A stretch of DNA of 64,000 nucleotides from Psococerastis gibbosa (Eukaryota; Arthropoda; Insecta; Psocodea; Psocidae), in contig OZ020490.1 in assembly GCA_963971405.1 (NCBI GenBank), positions 13,006,874 through 13,070,873 on the forward strand. Direction: 5' to 3'. Of this stretch, positions 22,291-30,735 are shown in pieces; position 1 is the first letter of the stretch, and every line of letters begins with the position of its first letter. The notes beneath the pieces were generated by a model. That model was not told the origin of the DNA. It did no database searches and saw nothing but the letters and a program-made list of their open reading frames with translations. The position numbers and the translations under genes are program-made.

Positions 22291-25200
22291 AGACTGGAAG
22301 TCGGAGAAATGTCGTGGAACGTGGACGTGACGACCTGAGCGAGTGGTGCGAGTCGGTGGTGTCGGCACGACGTCAGTGGCAGGAAGTGGTGAGGAGACCT
22401 TCTCCTGAGGTTTATCTTGAGCAGGATGCTGATGCGGGGGGTTGATCGTAGACTGGTGAGACGGTTCGTCTGTACTGGCATTAATGTAGGCCGGCTTGAC
22501 CCTGTCCATTGACACAGTAACCGCACGACCGCGGCTTGAAATCGTAACTGTTTTGTCGGTGCGACTTAACACAGGGAATGGTCCCGCATAAGGACGTTCG
22601 AGGGAAGCACGGACGTGGTCTTGTCTCACGAAAACGTGCGTGGCCTTGGCAAGGTCTTGTGGGATGAATGTTTGATGAGCCCCGTGTCTCTTGACGCGAG
22701 TGGGGCGTAGTGAGTCGAATTTCCTTCGAAGTGAGATGAGAGTGTCCGCCGGACTCTGATTTGAAGGAGGAGTTGTCAGCATCTGTCCTGGTAGTCTTAA
22801 TGGTTCACCATAGACCAGATCTGCTGGAGAAGCTTGAAGATCTTTCTTAAGAGTGGCGCGCATGCCCAGTAAAACTAGCGGAAGGGCTTCCGTCCATTTG
22901 TCATTGGCATGACACATAATGGAGGCTTTGAGTGAGCGGTGCATACGCTCTACCATGCCGTTGGATGCAGGGTGGTAACTGGTAGTCCGTGCATGGTGAA
23001 ATCCGCATAATCGGGCCAGGTCAGCAAACAAATGGCTCTCAAACTGTCGGCCGCGATCTGTAGTAATTGTCTCCGGGCACCCAAACCGGCTGATCCAGCA
23101 GGAAATGAGGGTTCTGGCGACGTTTTCGGCGGTGATGTTCACCATAGGAGCGGCTTCCGGCCATCGCGTGAAACGGTCAACGAGTGTTAACAAATACGTG
23201 TAGCCTTCCGACGGTGGTAATGGGCCTACAATGTCGAGGTGTATGTGCTGAAACCGTCGGTCAGGCTGAGTAAAGGTTCCAATCGCAGTGAGGGTGTGTC
23301 GATGTATCTTGGACAATTGACAGTTGACACACAGACGAGCCCAAGCGCGGCAATCCTTACGGATAGAAGGCCATATGTAGCGTTGGGCAACCAGGTTAGC
23401 AGACGCTGCTATTCCTGGGTGATGTAGGCTGTGTAGGTGCTCGAAAAGTTGTCGACGTAAAGGTTTGGGCACAAATGGGCGTTGTATGTCTTGACTAGAA
23501 TCGCACGTAAGGACTGAATCAGAGCCCGGAATGGGAACATCAACGAGGATGAGGGACGTCTTTCTACTGGACCGAAGCTCTTTGAGTTCTCTGTCGTCTT
23601 TCTGAGCAGAAGAAGGTTGCTCAGGAGATACGGGAGTAGAGATTGCTTCGATTCTTGAGAATGCATCAGCGGCCAAGTTGTCCTGCCCAGCGATGTATTG
23701 GATGTCCGTGGTGAATTGAGAGACGAATTCCATTTGCCGCATTTGGCGAGGTGAGCAACTTGTTTTTGGATTCTGAAAAGCGTGCGTCAACGGTTTGTGA
23801 TCGGTATACACGACAAAAGCGCGCGCTTCTAGCAGGTAACGGAAATGACGAATGGCGTCGTGTACCGCAAGCAATTCGCGATCGTAGGCGGACCATGTTC
23901 GTTGGTTTTCTTTAAGTTTCTGCGAGAAGAATGCCAATGGCTTCCAATGATCGTTGATCCGTTGTTGGACTGTAGCTCCGATACTGGTGTCTGATGCATC
24001 TGTGACTAGTGCAATCGGAGCCGTATGATCTGGATGCGCGAGTAGGGTGATGCGTGCCAGACTGTGTTTGCATGAGCTGAAAGCTTCGGTAAGCTTTGTT
24101 GTCCATGGTATCGTAGCGTTCCCTTTTACCTTGTCTCCAGATAACAACGTGTTGAGTGGTGCTTGTTCGTTGGCTGCATTTGGTAGGAACCGGCGGTAGT
24201 AGTTAATCATGCCAAGGAAACGGCGTAGATCTTTGAATGTCTTTGGAAGAGGGTACTCAGTGAGTGCCTTTACCCTGTCTGGTAGGGCTTGTGTGCCTTC
24301 TGCTGACACGAGGTAACCAAGAAAGCTGATTGACCCAACGCCGAGGGTACACTTGCTAGGATTAATGACTAGGCCATATTCTCGGAATCGTTGGAAGAGT
24401 TGACGTAGGTGTGATTCGTGCTCCTGCTTATCACTCGATGCAACCAGTACGTCGTCGATGTATGAATATGCCCACGGGAGGTCGCGTAGGATGTTATCCA
24501 TGAAGCGTTGGAAGGTTTGAGCAGCATTGCGAAGACCGAATGTCATGAATGGGAATTCGAAAAGGCCGAACGGAGTATTTATTGCTGTCTTTGGAATGTC
24601 ACCATTGGAAACTGGTATCTGGGTGAATGCTTTGACCAGGTCTATTTTGCTGAATACGGTTTTTCCTCGCAATTCTGCACTGAAATCTGCGATGTGGCGG
24701 ACTGGGTACGCGTCAGGAATTGTTCGAGCATTGAGCCGTCTGTAGTCCCCGCATGGGCGCCATGAATGGTCGCTTTTAGGTACTAGGTGTAATGGTGAGG
24801 CCCATGGGCTGTCGGACGGACGACATACGCCGGTCTGGATCATGTCGTTGAACTCCTTTTTGGCGATAATAAACTTGTCCGGGGCCAACCGGCGTGGGCG
24901 AGCGGAGACGGGAGGTCCGTCTGTCGTTCTAATGTAGTGGACCGTGGAGTGTTTGACCTGGTCTGTGGGTTGTCTCGGCCGCGTGAGGTCGCTAAACTCC
25001 TCAATTATTACTTTTAGACTGGCCGGGGTACTGTGCGGTATTGTTAAGGTAGAAACGCTAGGTTGCTTGGAGGGGCTTTGACACAGGTTCGCCTTGCGAT
25101 GCGTTGTCCCGTCGATCAGCTTTGAGTTCTGGAGATCCACCAGCAAATTGGAGGCTGCGAGAAAGTCTGCACCGATGATGGGTTGCGTGACATCGGCAAT

Positions 25201-25551
25201 GATGAAATTCCAACGGAAACTGCGTCGTAATCCCAGGTCCAGTTGTTGAGCTGTTGTTCCGTACGTATTGATGATTGTGCCATTGGCGGCAGTCAGCTCG
25301 AGTTGAGTACGACGGAGCGGTAGGTTGAGACGGGCACGTGGAAAAACGCAGATGTCGGACCCTGTGTCAATGAGATAACGTATCTTGGTGCAAGGGTCCG
25401 TGATAAGAAGGCGATGTGAGGTTTTAAGCAGGTGTGTAGTGGCGCAGGCAGGCCCTGCCTTTACTGGCTGCGATCGTCGTTTTTCGGAAATCTGCATGGC
25501 TGCTGGCACTTTCTGGCCTTCCTCCCATAGGTTTGGTGGTAAAAACACCAA
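22288..25551 (-). CDS. pol: Pol polyprotein: protease, RT, RNase H, integrase
   Basis: 1087 codons without a stop. Aspartic protease: IDTGSD (62-64) and IIGADF (125-130). Reverse transcriptase: KIDL (302-305), [15 protein letters not shown] (338-352), YIDD catalytic box (364-367) and FLGYLVS. RNase H: D518, E559, D584 and D629 ([26 protein letters not shown]). Integrase: zinc-binding H707/H711 and C741/C744, then D773, D832 and E868, which fit D-x58-D-x35-E; a GPF module (AGPFPVLSR) follows near the C-terminus. The frame is open upstream only to 25563, overlapping gag by about 100 nt in the -1 frame. It is therefore most likely made as a Gag-Pol frameshift product; the stated start (TTG codon) is only an ORF boundary. 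All key catalytic residues are present. Confidence 0.95.
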   Translation of the reverse strand: MVFLPPNLWEEGQKVPAAMQISEKRRSQPVKAGPACATTHLLKTSHRLLITDPCTKIRYLIDTGSDICVFPRARLNLPLRRTQLELTAANGTIINTYGTTAQQLDLGLRRSFRWNFIIADVTQPIIGADFLAASNLLVDLQNSKLIDGTTHRKANLCQSPSKQPSVSTLTIPHSTPASLKVIIEEFSDLTRPRQPTDQVKHSTVHYIRTTDGPPVSARPRRLAPDKFIIAKKEFNDMIQTGVCRPSDSPWASPLHLVPKSDHSWRPCGDYRRLNARTIPDAYPVRHIADFSAELRGKTVFSKIDLVKAFTQIPVSNGDIPKTAINTPFGLFEFPFMTFGLRNAAQTFQRFMDNILRDLPWAYSYIDDVLVASSDKQEHESHLRQLFQRFREYGLVINPSKCTLGVGSISFLGYLVSAEGTQALPDRVKALTEYPLPKTFKDLRRFLGMINYYRRFLPNAANEQAPLNTLLSGDKVKGNATIPWTTKLTEAFSSCKHSLARITLLAHPDHTAPIALVTDASDTSIGATVQQRINDHWKPLAFFSQKLKENQRTWSAYDRELLAVHDAIRHFRYLLEARAFVVYTDHKPLTHAFQNPKTSCSPRQMRQMEFVSQFTTDIQYIAGQDNLAADAFSRIEAISTPVSPEQPSSAQKDDRELKELRSSRKTSLILVDVPIPGSDSVLTCDSSQDIQRPFVPKPLRRQLFEHLHSLHHPGIAASANLVAQRYIWPSIRKDCRAWARLCVNCQLSKIHRHTLTAIGTFTQPDRRFQHIHLDIVGPLPPSEGYTYLLTLVDRFTRWPEAAPMVNITAENVARTLISCWISRFGCPETITTDRGRQFESHLFADLARLCGFHHARTTSYHPASNGMVERMHRSLKASIMCHANDKWTEALPLVLLGMRATLKKDLQASPADLVYGEPLRLPGQMLTTPPSNQSPADTLISLRRKFDSLRPTRVKRHGAHQTFIPQDLAKATHVFVRQDHVRASLERPYAGPFPVLSRTDKTVTISSRGRAVTVSMDRVKPAYINASTDEPSHQSTINPPHQHPAQDKPQEKVSSPLPATDVVPTPPTRTTRSGRHVHVPRHFSDFQS

Positions 25552-26831
25552 GTTGGGTCTTGTTTAGGCGCTGGTGAACGGAACTGGCGCTGGAACCGTG
25601 GCTGTGTGGCACGTTGTCCGTATCTGTCGGCGAACTGTGCCTGTAGAGCCGCGACGTTCTCTGTTAACGTCTTCAATAGGTCCACAGGGGCCATTGTGCA
25701 CTCAAGAATCCGGTCACGTGTTGCTGAATTGATGGTGGCCATCTTGTCGGCGAGGTTCGCGACGTCACCTAGTGACAGGTGATCATGACCGATGATTGCC
25801 AATTGTATAGCGTGCGGGAGGCGAGACGTCCAAATGGTGCGTAAAACCGAGTCTGATATGGCTTTCTCTGCGAGGGCCCGCAGTCTCCGGAGAAAAGAGC
25901 TGGGAGTTTTGTCCCCTATGTCTTCCGACATTAGTAGCTGAATGCGACTGCTTGCTGGAAGACTCATTCGTTGGATTAACTGCGTTTTTAGCTCAGTGTA
26001 TGGGTTTACTGGTACTGGGGCAGCTAACAAATCTGAGATCTCGCTGAGGGTACTTTGGTCGAGCGCTGAAAGGACGTGGTAATATTTCGTCGTTTCCATT
26101 GTGACCCCAGCAAGTGCGAACTGAGCCTCCGCTTGAGTGAACCACAGTGCCGGTGACAGGTTGGCCGACTGTGTCCAGAAGGGTGGAAGCTTGACCGAGA
26201 CTGCCATCGTACTAGCAGGGCCTGTCATCTTGGTTGTAGCCGTGACGGTCGTAGCTGTAGCGGTTGTGGCTGTGGTCTGCGGCATCTTGCAGGTGGCTGT
26301 GCTGCTGCGGTGAATGTAGCTGCTCCGGGGTGGTTTCCACCGCCTATGGCCGGATGAGACGTTCTGGAGGCTGGAACTGGAACTGGAACGGGCTGGAACT
26401 GGCTGGAAGCTGGAACTGGAACTGGCTGGAAGCTGGAACTGGCTGGAAGCTGGAACTGGCTGGAAGCTGGAACTGGCTGGAAGCTGGAACTGGCTGGAAG
26501 CTGGAACTGGCTGGAACTGGAACTGGCTGGAACTGGAACTGGCTGGAACTGGAGCTGGCTGGAACTGGAGCTGGCTGGAACTGGAGCTGGCTGGAACTGG
26601 AGCTGGCTGGAACTGGAGCTGGCTCGAACTGGAGCTGGCTGGAACTGGAGCTGGCTGGAACTGGAGCTGGCTGGAACTGGAACTGGCTGGAATTGGCTGG
26701 AACTGGAATTGGCTGGAACTGGAATTGGCTGGAACTGGAACTGGCTGGAACTGGAGCTGGAACTGGAATCTGGAAGGCTGCTTGTTCCGTTGTCGAGGGT
26801 CACCAATGTAGCTTGTCGAAGGACGATGCAA
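25461..26831 (-). CDS. gag: Gag protein with repetitive N-terminal extension
   Basis: 456 codons from an ATG inside the 5' LTR (26831), reading through the primer-binding site. Residues about 20-170 are Ser/Gln/Pro/Phe-rich repeats (units like [13 protein letters not shown]) encoded by a 16-bp minisatellite. A conventional Gag domain starts near [11 protein letters not shown] (M at 26207): [27 protein letters not shown] and RRLRALAEK are typical of CsRn1/Kabuki Gags. The C-terminus has a CHCC box, CFYHQTYG...KCQQPC (C-x2-H-x9-C-x3-C), instead of the usual CCHC. Translation may start at 26207 (248 aa) or earlier; this is not decided by sequence. Gag ends at 25461-25463 after a GAAAAAC heptamer. 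Confidence 0.85.
   Translation of the reverse strand: MHRPSTSYIGDPRQRNKQPSRFQFQLQFQPVPVPANSSSSQFQFQPIPASSSSSQLQFQPAPVPASSSSSQLQFQPAPVPASSSSSQLQFQPAPVPASSSSSQFQFQPVPASSQFQLPASSSFQPVPASSQFQLPASSSSSFQPVPARSSSSSSLQNVSSGHRRWKPPRSSYIHRSSTATCKMPQTTATTATATTVTATTKMTGPASTMAVSVKLPPFWTQSANLSPALWFTQAEAQFALAGVTMETTKYYHVLSALDQSTLSEISDLLAAPVPVNPYTELKTQLIQRMSLPASSRIQLLMSEDIGDKTPSSFLRRLRALAEKAISDSVLRTIWTSRLPHAIQLAIIGHDHLSLGDVANLADKMATINSATRDRILECTMAPVDLLKTLTENVAALQAQFADRYGQRATQPRFQRQFRSPAPKQDPTWCFYHQTYGRKARKCQQPCRFPKNDDRSQ
25479..25485 (-). promoter_or_regulatory. Candidate -1 ribosomal frameshift site
   Basis: GAAAAAC is read as G AAA AAC in the gag frame, six codons before the gag stop, and a -1 slip continues in the pol frame. 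It is one base from the canonical AAAAAAC heptamer. A T5 run at 25541-25545 is a poorer alternative. Confidence 0.5.
26380..26775 (-). repeat. 16-bp minisatellite within gag
   Basis: Plus-strand units such as GGCTGGAACTGGAGCT repeat with small variants (GGAACTGGAACTGGCT, GGAAGCTGGAACTGGCT). Because 16 is not a multiple of 3, three units give a 48-nt/16-residue super-repeat. No stop occurs in any minus-strand frame over most of the array, nor in at least one plus-strand frame. Confidence 0.9.
26788..26806 (-). other. Primer-binding site, tRNA-Trp type
   Basis: Element-strand sequence next to the 5' LTR is TTGGTGACCCTCGACAACG. TGGTGACCC fits the 3' end of animal tRNA-Trp plus CCA (TGGTGACCCCGACG from family knowledge). 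The match then needs one base shift (TCGAC versus CGAC). tRNA-Trp priming is known for CsRn1-clade elements. Confidence 0.65.
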
Positions 26832-27193
26832 TTGAATAGGCAGTGTAGACTTGAAATGGTTTGTATTGCAGTGCTTCGACTCAAGTTAGAGTAATTTAAC
26901 ACACAGTGGTTACAATATGAGCTGTGAGACGAGAACGATACATGCTTACAATTAATATTGAATTTGATCCAGCCTGCTTCCATATAGAAAAACCAACTCT
27001 GTGTCCACAGCTAAAGGAGCTGATGAGACACAGAGGGTAGATTAAAGATATTATTGAATAAGAGAAATAAATACGTAAAAGGAAGATTGAGGAATATTGA
27101 ATTATCTGAATGTGAACAGCGCCATCTAACGGGAAAAAGGTGAAGCTGGAAGCAGACTGGTTATTACACATGTGGGACTAAGTGGTCCCCACA
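26807..27193 (-). repeat. 5' LTR (right copy)
   Basis: 387 bp, identical in length and, by direct reading, in sequence to 21890-22276. It should contain the element promoter; no TATA box was assigned with confidence. Confidence 0.95.
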
Positions 27194-27197
27194 CACT

Positions 27198-27715
27198 TAT
27201 CCATGAGAAAGTTTCTTCAGTGACTTCGTGGAAGTGAAACATTATTAATAACTTTATATATAAAGTTATTAATAAAGTTAGTAAACTTTTTCTTCCTAGT
27301 AAAATATAATGCAGTTAGCCTAACAGAAAACTCTAGTGGGTGTGATTAAAAAAATTAAGTGCTGTTACGAGTAGCCAGCACTCGTTAGATTGAGTAATAA
27401 ATATTACTAATATCACGAACCCGCCATTTTTTAGATAACCCCTCTGTGGAACCCATCGCGTGACCAAAAACGAGCCTTCCACTGGGGTCCCAAAGGGTTG
27501 TCCAGGAGCCCCACCCAATAAAAATTATACTGTATATATCCGGTCTAAAGTATGGACACTTTCCTATTTTACTCACCCCTATGCGTGTGTCTTGCCACGT
27601 GTGTCACCTAGGAACGATGTCCCTACGTTTTTTCGTGTTTCGTTTATAAAATCCGTGCAGGGAAGGGTGGGGACCAAATGTTTTCCAGGAAAATATTTTT
27701 GAAGGGGGGGGGGCT
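27198..27715. other. Flank of the retrotransposon, no gene
   Basis: AT-rich with a TATA-containing palindromic stretch (AAGTTATTAATAACTTTATA near 27247) and a G tract at about 27703-27712. ORFs of 60-80 codons lack motifs. Confidence 0.4.
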
Positions 27716-27825
27716 GAAATTGTGGATAGAAAGAAAGAAGAAAGAAAGAAATTTGTCTTTATTTTCCATATCGACGAATTTTTAGCCTTTCGGTCCACTC
27801 TTACAATTAATGTCAAGTTGAATTT
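27716..27825 (-). repeat. LINE-H 3' tip
   Basis: The minus strand reads GAGTGGACCGAAAGGCT, ATATGGAAAATAAAGACAAA and a TTTC repeat, matching 28.80-28.90 kb. The hairpin seen there (GGGCC-GAAA-GGCCC) is decayed here. Confidence 0.65.
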
Positions 27826-28384
27826 TTTTTATTTATTTAGTTTTAGAGTAGGGTAAATTGATATAGGTCTTCTTGTGGGGCTTTACAATTATTGTCTCGA
27901 AATTGTTCTATATTTAATACACATTCATTCATTCATTCACCCTATAGAAAGTCTATAGTCAGGAGGTTCTAAGATAGAATGTAGACTTAAGCACAGTAAC
28001 CTCATATTAACTACTTGTATTGTAATATATGGAATACAATATAAACTAATAAGCTATTCAAAGGCCAGTTTCATTCTGATTTCTGACTGCGTTCTGACAT
28101 TTCTGATGCTTCACTGCGTACTCATTTAATATTTCCACCGCCGTCACTTCGATATCTTTATAAAGGTATAGGGACGCTAGGCCATTCAAACGCTCTGCGC
28201 CTATGGTAGCCCGATGCGTGGCTTCCGTAGGATGCGTGAAAATGTCGTTGAAAAAAATTGAAAATGCGTTTTATCTAGTGTGAGTTAGGTAGTTAGAGAA
28301 GGAGGGAGGCATAGCCCCATTAGCTCATAGCTTCATCCGCTAGTGTATTTACTCATACCCAACCTATCAAGAACAAAATCAGTG
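27826..28384. other. No supported feature
   Basis: AT-rich, with an ATTC microsatellite near 27.92 kb. Confidence 0.35.
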
Positions 28385-28565
28385 CATTTTAAAAAAAAGG
28401 TTTTATCGCGTACAAACAATTTAATGAACATATCCGATTAACCTCTTCAATCGCCTCACTAAGTCACCTAATAGGTAATTGTGTCGAGTTACGACACGTC
28501 TCCAACCGCAAGGTGTGTAGAGACTCACACAAGTACTAGCACGCTACCACCTTGCCACCGAAGTT
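28385..28565 (-). repeat. SINE-C copy
   Basis: CAAACAATTTAATGAACATA, CCTCTTCAATCGCCTCA and GTAGAGACTCACACAAGTAC align with 54.63-54.82 kb in reverse. Confidence 0.75.
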
Positions 28566-28594
28566 GCTTTGAAATATGAACATGCAGACAATTG

Positions 28595-28760
28595 CTGTAC
28601 ATATCTTGTCCCGGTCAAGAAACGGAAACTAAGATGCTTCGGTCATGTGATGAGGAACGAAAAGTATCGTCTTCTGTATGCAATAATTCAAAGGAAGATT
28701 GAAAGATAGAGGGCTCCCGGCAGAAGAAGAACACCCTGTGGCAGTTGTTTGGCAAGAGGA
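28595..28760 (+). pseudogene. LINE-M C-terminal fragment
   Basis: One plus frame reads VKKRKLRCFGHVMRNEKYRL, continues LYAIIQRKIER, then a stop, then APGRRRTPCGSC. This is the GHVMR/K.I.G.R.PGRRR tail of a LINE polyprotein; the in-frame stop marks it as dead. Confidence 0.65.
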
Positions 28761-28800
28761 CGGCTTCCTTTTTCAGAGCACAGTGTCCCTAATCCCGGGG

Positions 28801-29160
28801 TCCTAAGAAAGAAAGAAAGAAAGAAAATTGTCTTTATTTTCCATGTGGGCGAATTTTGGGCCTTTCGGCCCACTCATACAATTAACCCACAATATTTTTA
28901 CAGAAATATTACAATATTATTATAAAATTAAATAAATAAATACATAGGTAACGTTAAAAATAATTAAGTATGTACGGACGCAACATTCACTGAACATTCG
29001 CTCCTCATTCATACCGTTGCATGAGAAAACTGTGACAAGCCACCCTGAAACTCTCCCAACTCTTATCATCTCTGGTGGGATCAGGCAGTGAATTGAAAAG
29101 TCTCGCCGCCTGCACAGCAAACGAAGCGCCCTGCCTAAGACGAATGGATGCAGAAGGCGA
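28801..29160 (-). pseudogene. LINE-H C-terminus, 3' UTR and hairpin
   Basis: Minus-strand peptide QGASFAVQAARLFNSLPDPT continues as RDDKSWESFRVACHSFLMQR and ends at a stop near 29005: the RLFNSLP...F...FL C-terminus of Jockey/CR1-like RT proteins. The 3' UTR ends with GGGCC-GAAA-GGCCC (28857-28870), ATGGAAAATAAAGACAATT and a TTTC repeat. Confidence 0.75.
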
Positions 29161-29164
29161 GTTG

Positions 29165-29235
29165 CTGCTGACGGTTAAGAAACGGAAATTGACTTACTTC
29201 AGCAACATTATGAGAAACGAAAAATGTCGCAGAAT
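29165..29235 (+). pseudogene. LINE-M fragment
   Basis: TVKKRKLTYFSNIMRNEKCR matches the LINE-M peptide at 28.6 kb. It abuts the inverted LINE-H tail. Confidence 0.55.
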
Positions 29236-29579
29236 ATTCAACATTCCCGCTCGTCACAGAATAGGCCAAACCTACAATATGCCGAAAACCGGCTGCGTAG
29301 AATCATTCAAAATGTGATTAGGAACTAATTCTATTGTTCCAGGCCTACAGCTTAGGAAAGTCATACAAAATGTAAATTTTTACATTAAATATTAATTTTT
29401 TCCCTTGAGCACAATGGGATCGGCTTTGTACGTGAAGGAGCTTTCTTATGATTAAAACCTCGCAACAAAGGATTCAACAAAATCCCTTTCGTTTTGCATC
29501 TTAACTTCTTACATAAATTTGAAGAATGGCGACGTTGGATCTTAAAAAATTGACAATGTTAAAGACGGCATCACGACTA
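29236..29579. other. No supported feature
   Basis: AT-rich sequence between a LINE scrap and a MITE. Confidence 0.35.
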
Positions 29580-29582
29580 TTA

Positions 29583-29997
29583 GGCGGGTATTCCATCAGT
29601 CAATTTTACTTCAAATTTGATTTGAGATTTTTGTGTTACTCTATGACATTTTCCATTTTAATGTCCTCATGTTCAAATTGATCAATGATCATAGAGTAAA
29701 ATCACGCGTTACAAACAATAACAAACTAAAATTAAACAGTGGCGTCGTCTAGAGATGACAAATAATTTTAAAAGTAATTTCTTGAGAACGAACGAATTAT
29801 TTCGTAATTTAAATCATAAAATTTCTTGTAGATTATATAATTAAAAAACTTACAAATTTGAAAAAAAATGAAAACGAAAATGATCAATTGTTGAAAACAA
29901 GTGGAATGGGGTGTAAAAATAAATAATGCAACATTGATGATTTTCCGTCAATGACAAAATCTAATTCAAAGTAAAATTGACTGATGGAATAGCCGCC
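29583..29997. mobile_element. Intact 415-bp MITE with TTA target duplication
   Basis: The TIRs are GGCGGGTATTCCATCAGTCA on the left and, as complement, GGCGGCTATTCCATCAGTCA on the right, extending to about 29 bp (ATTTTACTT) with one mismatch. TTA lies on both sides (29580-29582, 29998-30000), as for PIF/Harbinger elements. The interior lacks an ORF. The copy at 8883-10143 is the same family, disrupted. Confidence 0.88.
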
Positions 29998-30184
29998 TTA
30001 TGATTTTGTTGAATTACACTTTGTATGCATTACGATCCATTTGGTGTTGGGGTAAAAAAAGGTGGAAGATCTCGAGTTTTAACCAGTGCACTATTTGGGA
30101 TGTTGTGGTCTTCAACATGACCGGCATCCGCGTTTTCCCCCTACTGACAAGGGTACCAGTTGGGTGGGTCCAGAAAATAGTTTG

Positions 30185-30250
30185 CTCATTTATACAGTCT
30201 CGAGTCTCAACCTTCCGTTGCATAGTCCAGTTCTCTACCTACTGAGCTAT
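30185..30250 (-). repeat. SINE-N, tRNA-like copy
   Basis: The minus strand reads AGGAATAGCTCAGTAGGTAG then AGAACTGGAC and GGTTGAGACTCGAG. The A box is perfect for a tRNA and the B box slightly off. The acceptor ends do not pair obviously, so it is likelier a SINE head than a working tRNA gene. Confidence 0.55.
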
Positions 30251-30414
30251 TCCTGGCTGTAGCTGGTATTAGCCAACATTGTAAAAACGTCATTAGTGAT
30301 CACACTAAATCTTAAAAGACAATGATATTTTTTTCATTAAAAAATTCAATAAATTTAAATTTTTTAGAGCGACCGTTGTCTTATTAAAGAGACGATATGA
30401 TATAATTACAAAGG

Positions 30415-30735
30415 CTTTCACGGCCGGAGTTACGTGACAAAGTGGTGGGCTATGGTTGTTCCGAAAACGTACTTCCAAACGTTTCGTCAACATCTGCGGT
30501 CGACATCTTCAGTGGAACTGCGTAGACTTCTAAGCTTGTATCTCGGAGGCTCAGCAGCAATGTTTGGGCAAGGGGATGTTCACTGAGTTGTAAGGGGTTG
30601 GAGGCGGCGTGTTCCTCGCACCTGATTGGCTCCCTACTACCTCAACCTGATTTCCGGAGCTGTTCCACTGAAGATGTCGACTACAGATGTGGACGAAACG
30701 CTTGGAAGTACGCCTATCATCCCGGATTCAACTGC
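30415..30735. repeat. Penelope-like inverted repeat pair
   Basis: Two inverted copies of one unit (30415-30575 on minus, about 30650-30735 on plus) share TTCCACTGAAGATGTCGACT-like and GACGAAACGCTTGGAAGTAC-like sequence. This ...CTGAAGATG...CGAAACG... pattern is typical of Penelope-like element terminal repeats. The same unit, including AACTCCGGCC and AAAGCCT, occurs at 47.1-47.3 kb. No RT ORF remains. Confidence 0.65.
30458..30518 (-). ncRNA. Hammerhead-ribozyme-like motif
   Basis: Core CUGAAGA (30512-30506) and GAAA (30485-30482) flank a 6-bp stem II (GUCGAC 30504-30499 with GUUGAC 30491-30486, one G-U and one A-U closing pair included, loop CGCAGAU). Stem III is CGU/ACG with an 8-nt loop, followed by GUU at the expected cleavage site. 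Stem I (GUUCC/GGAAC) pairs across a small bulge. Penelope-like elements are known to carry minimal hammerheads. GUU is allowed but not optimal, so activity is uncertain. Confidence 0.55.

Larger units (their letters stand above)
21890..27193 (-). mobile_element. Complete Ty3/Gypsy retrotransposon, CsRn1/Kabuki type
   Basis: A 5.3-kb element on the minus strand: 387-bp LTRs (TG...CA) identical by eye, CACT on both outer flanks (21886-21889, 27194-27197), primer site, Gag, Pol in the order protease-RT-RNase H-integrase, and polypurine tract. Integrase after RNase H defines Ty3/Gypsy. The CHCC Gag box and tRNA-Trp-like primer site are known marks of the CsRn1/Kabuki/Boudicca clade. No envelope ORF. 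Identical LTRs and open frames imply a recent insertion that may still be able to transpose. Confidence 0.95.

Noticed and set aside
26264..26839. 191-codon plus-strand ORF rich in Trp/Asn/Glu/Leu
   Set aside because: It is the antisense reading of the gag minisatellite; the open frame follows from the 16-bp unit lacking stops.
26225..26983. 252-codon minus ORF starting deeper in the LTR
   Set aside because: Different frame from gag, ends just after the minisatellite, lacks any Gag motif.
30185..30250. Functional tRNA gene on the minus strand
   Set aside because: Perfect A box only; the B box is altered and acceptor ends do not pair; related copies at 7.4 and 52.8 kb indicate a SINE.
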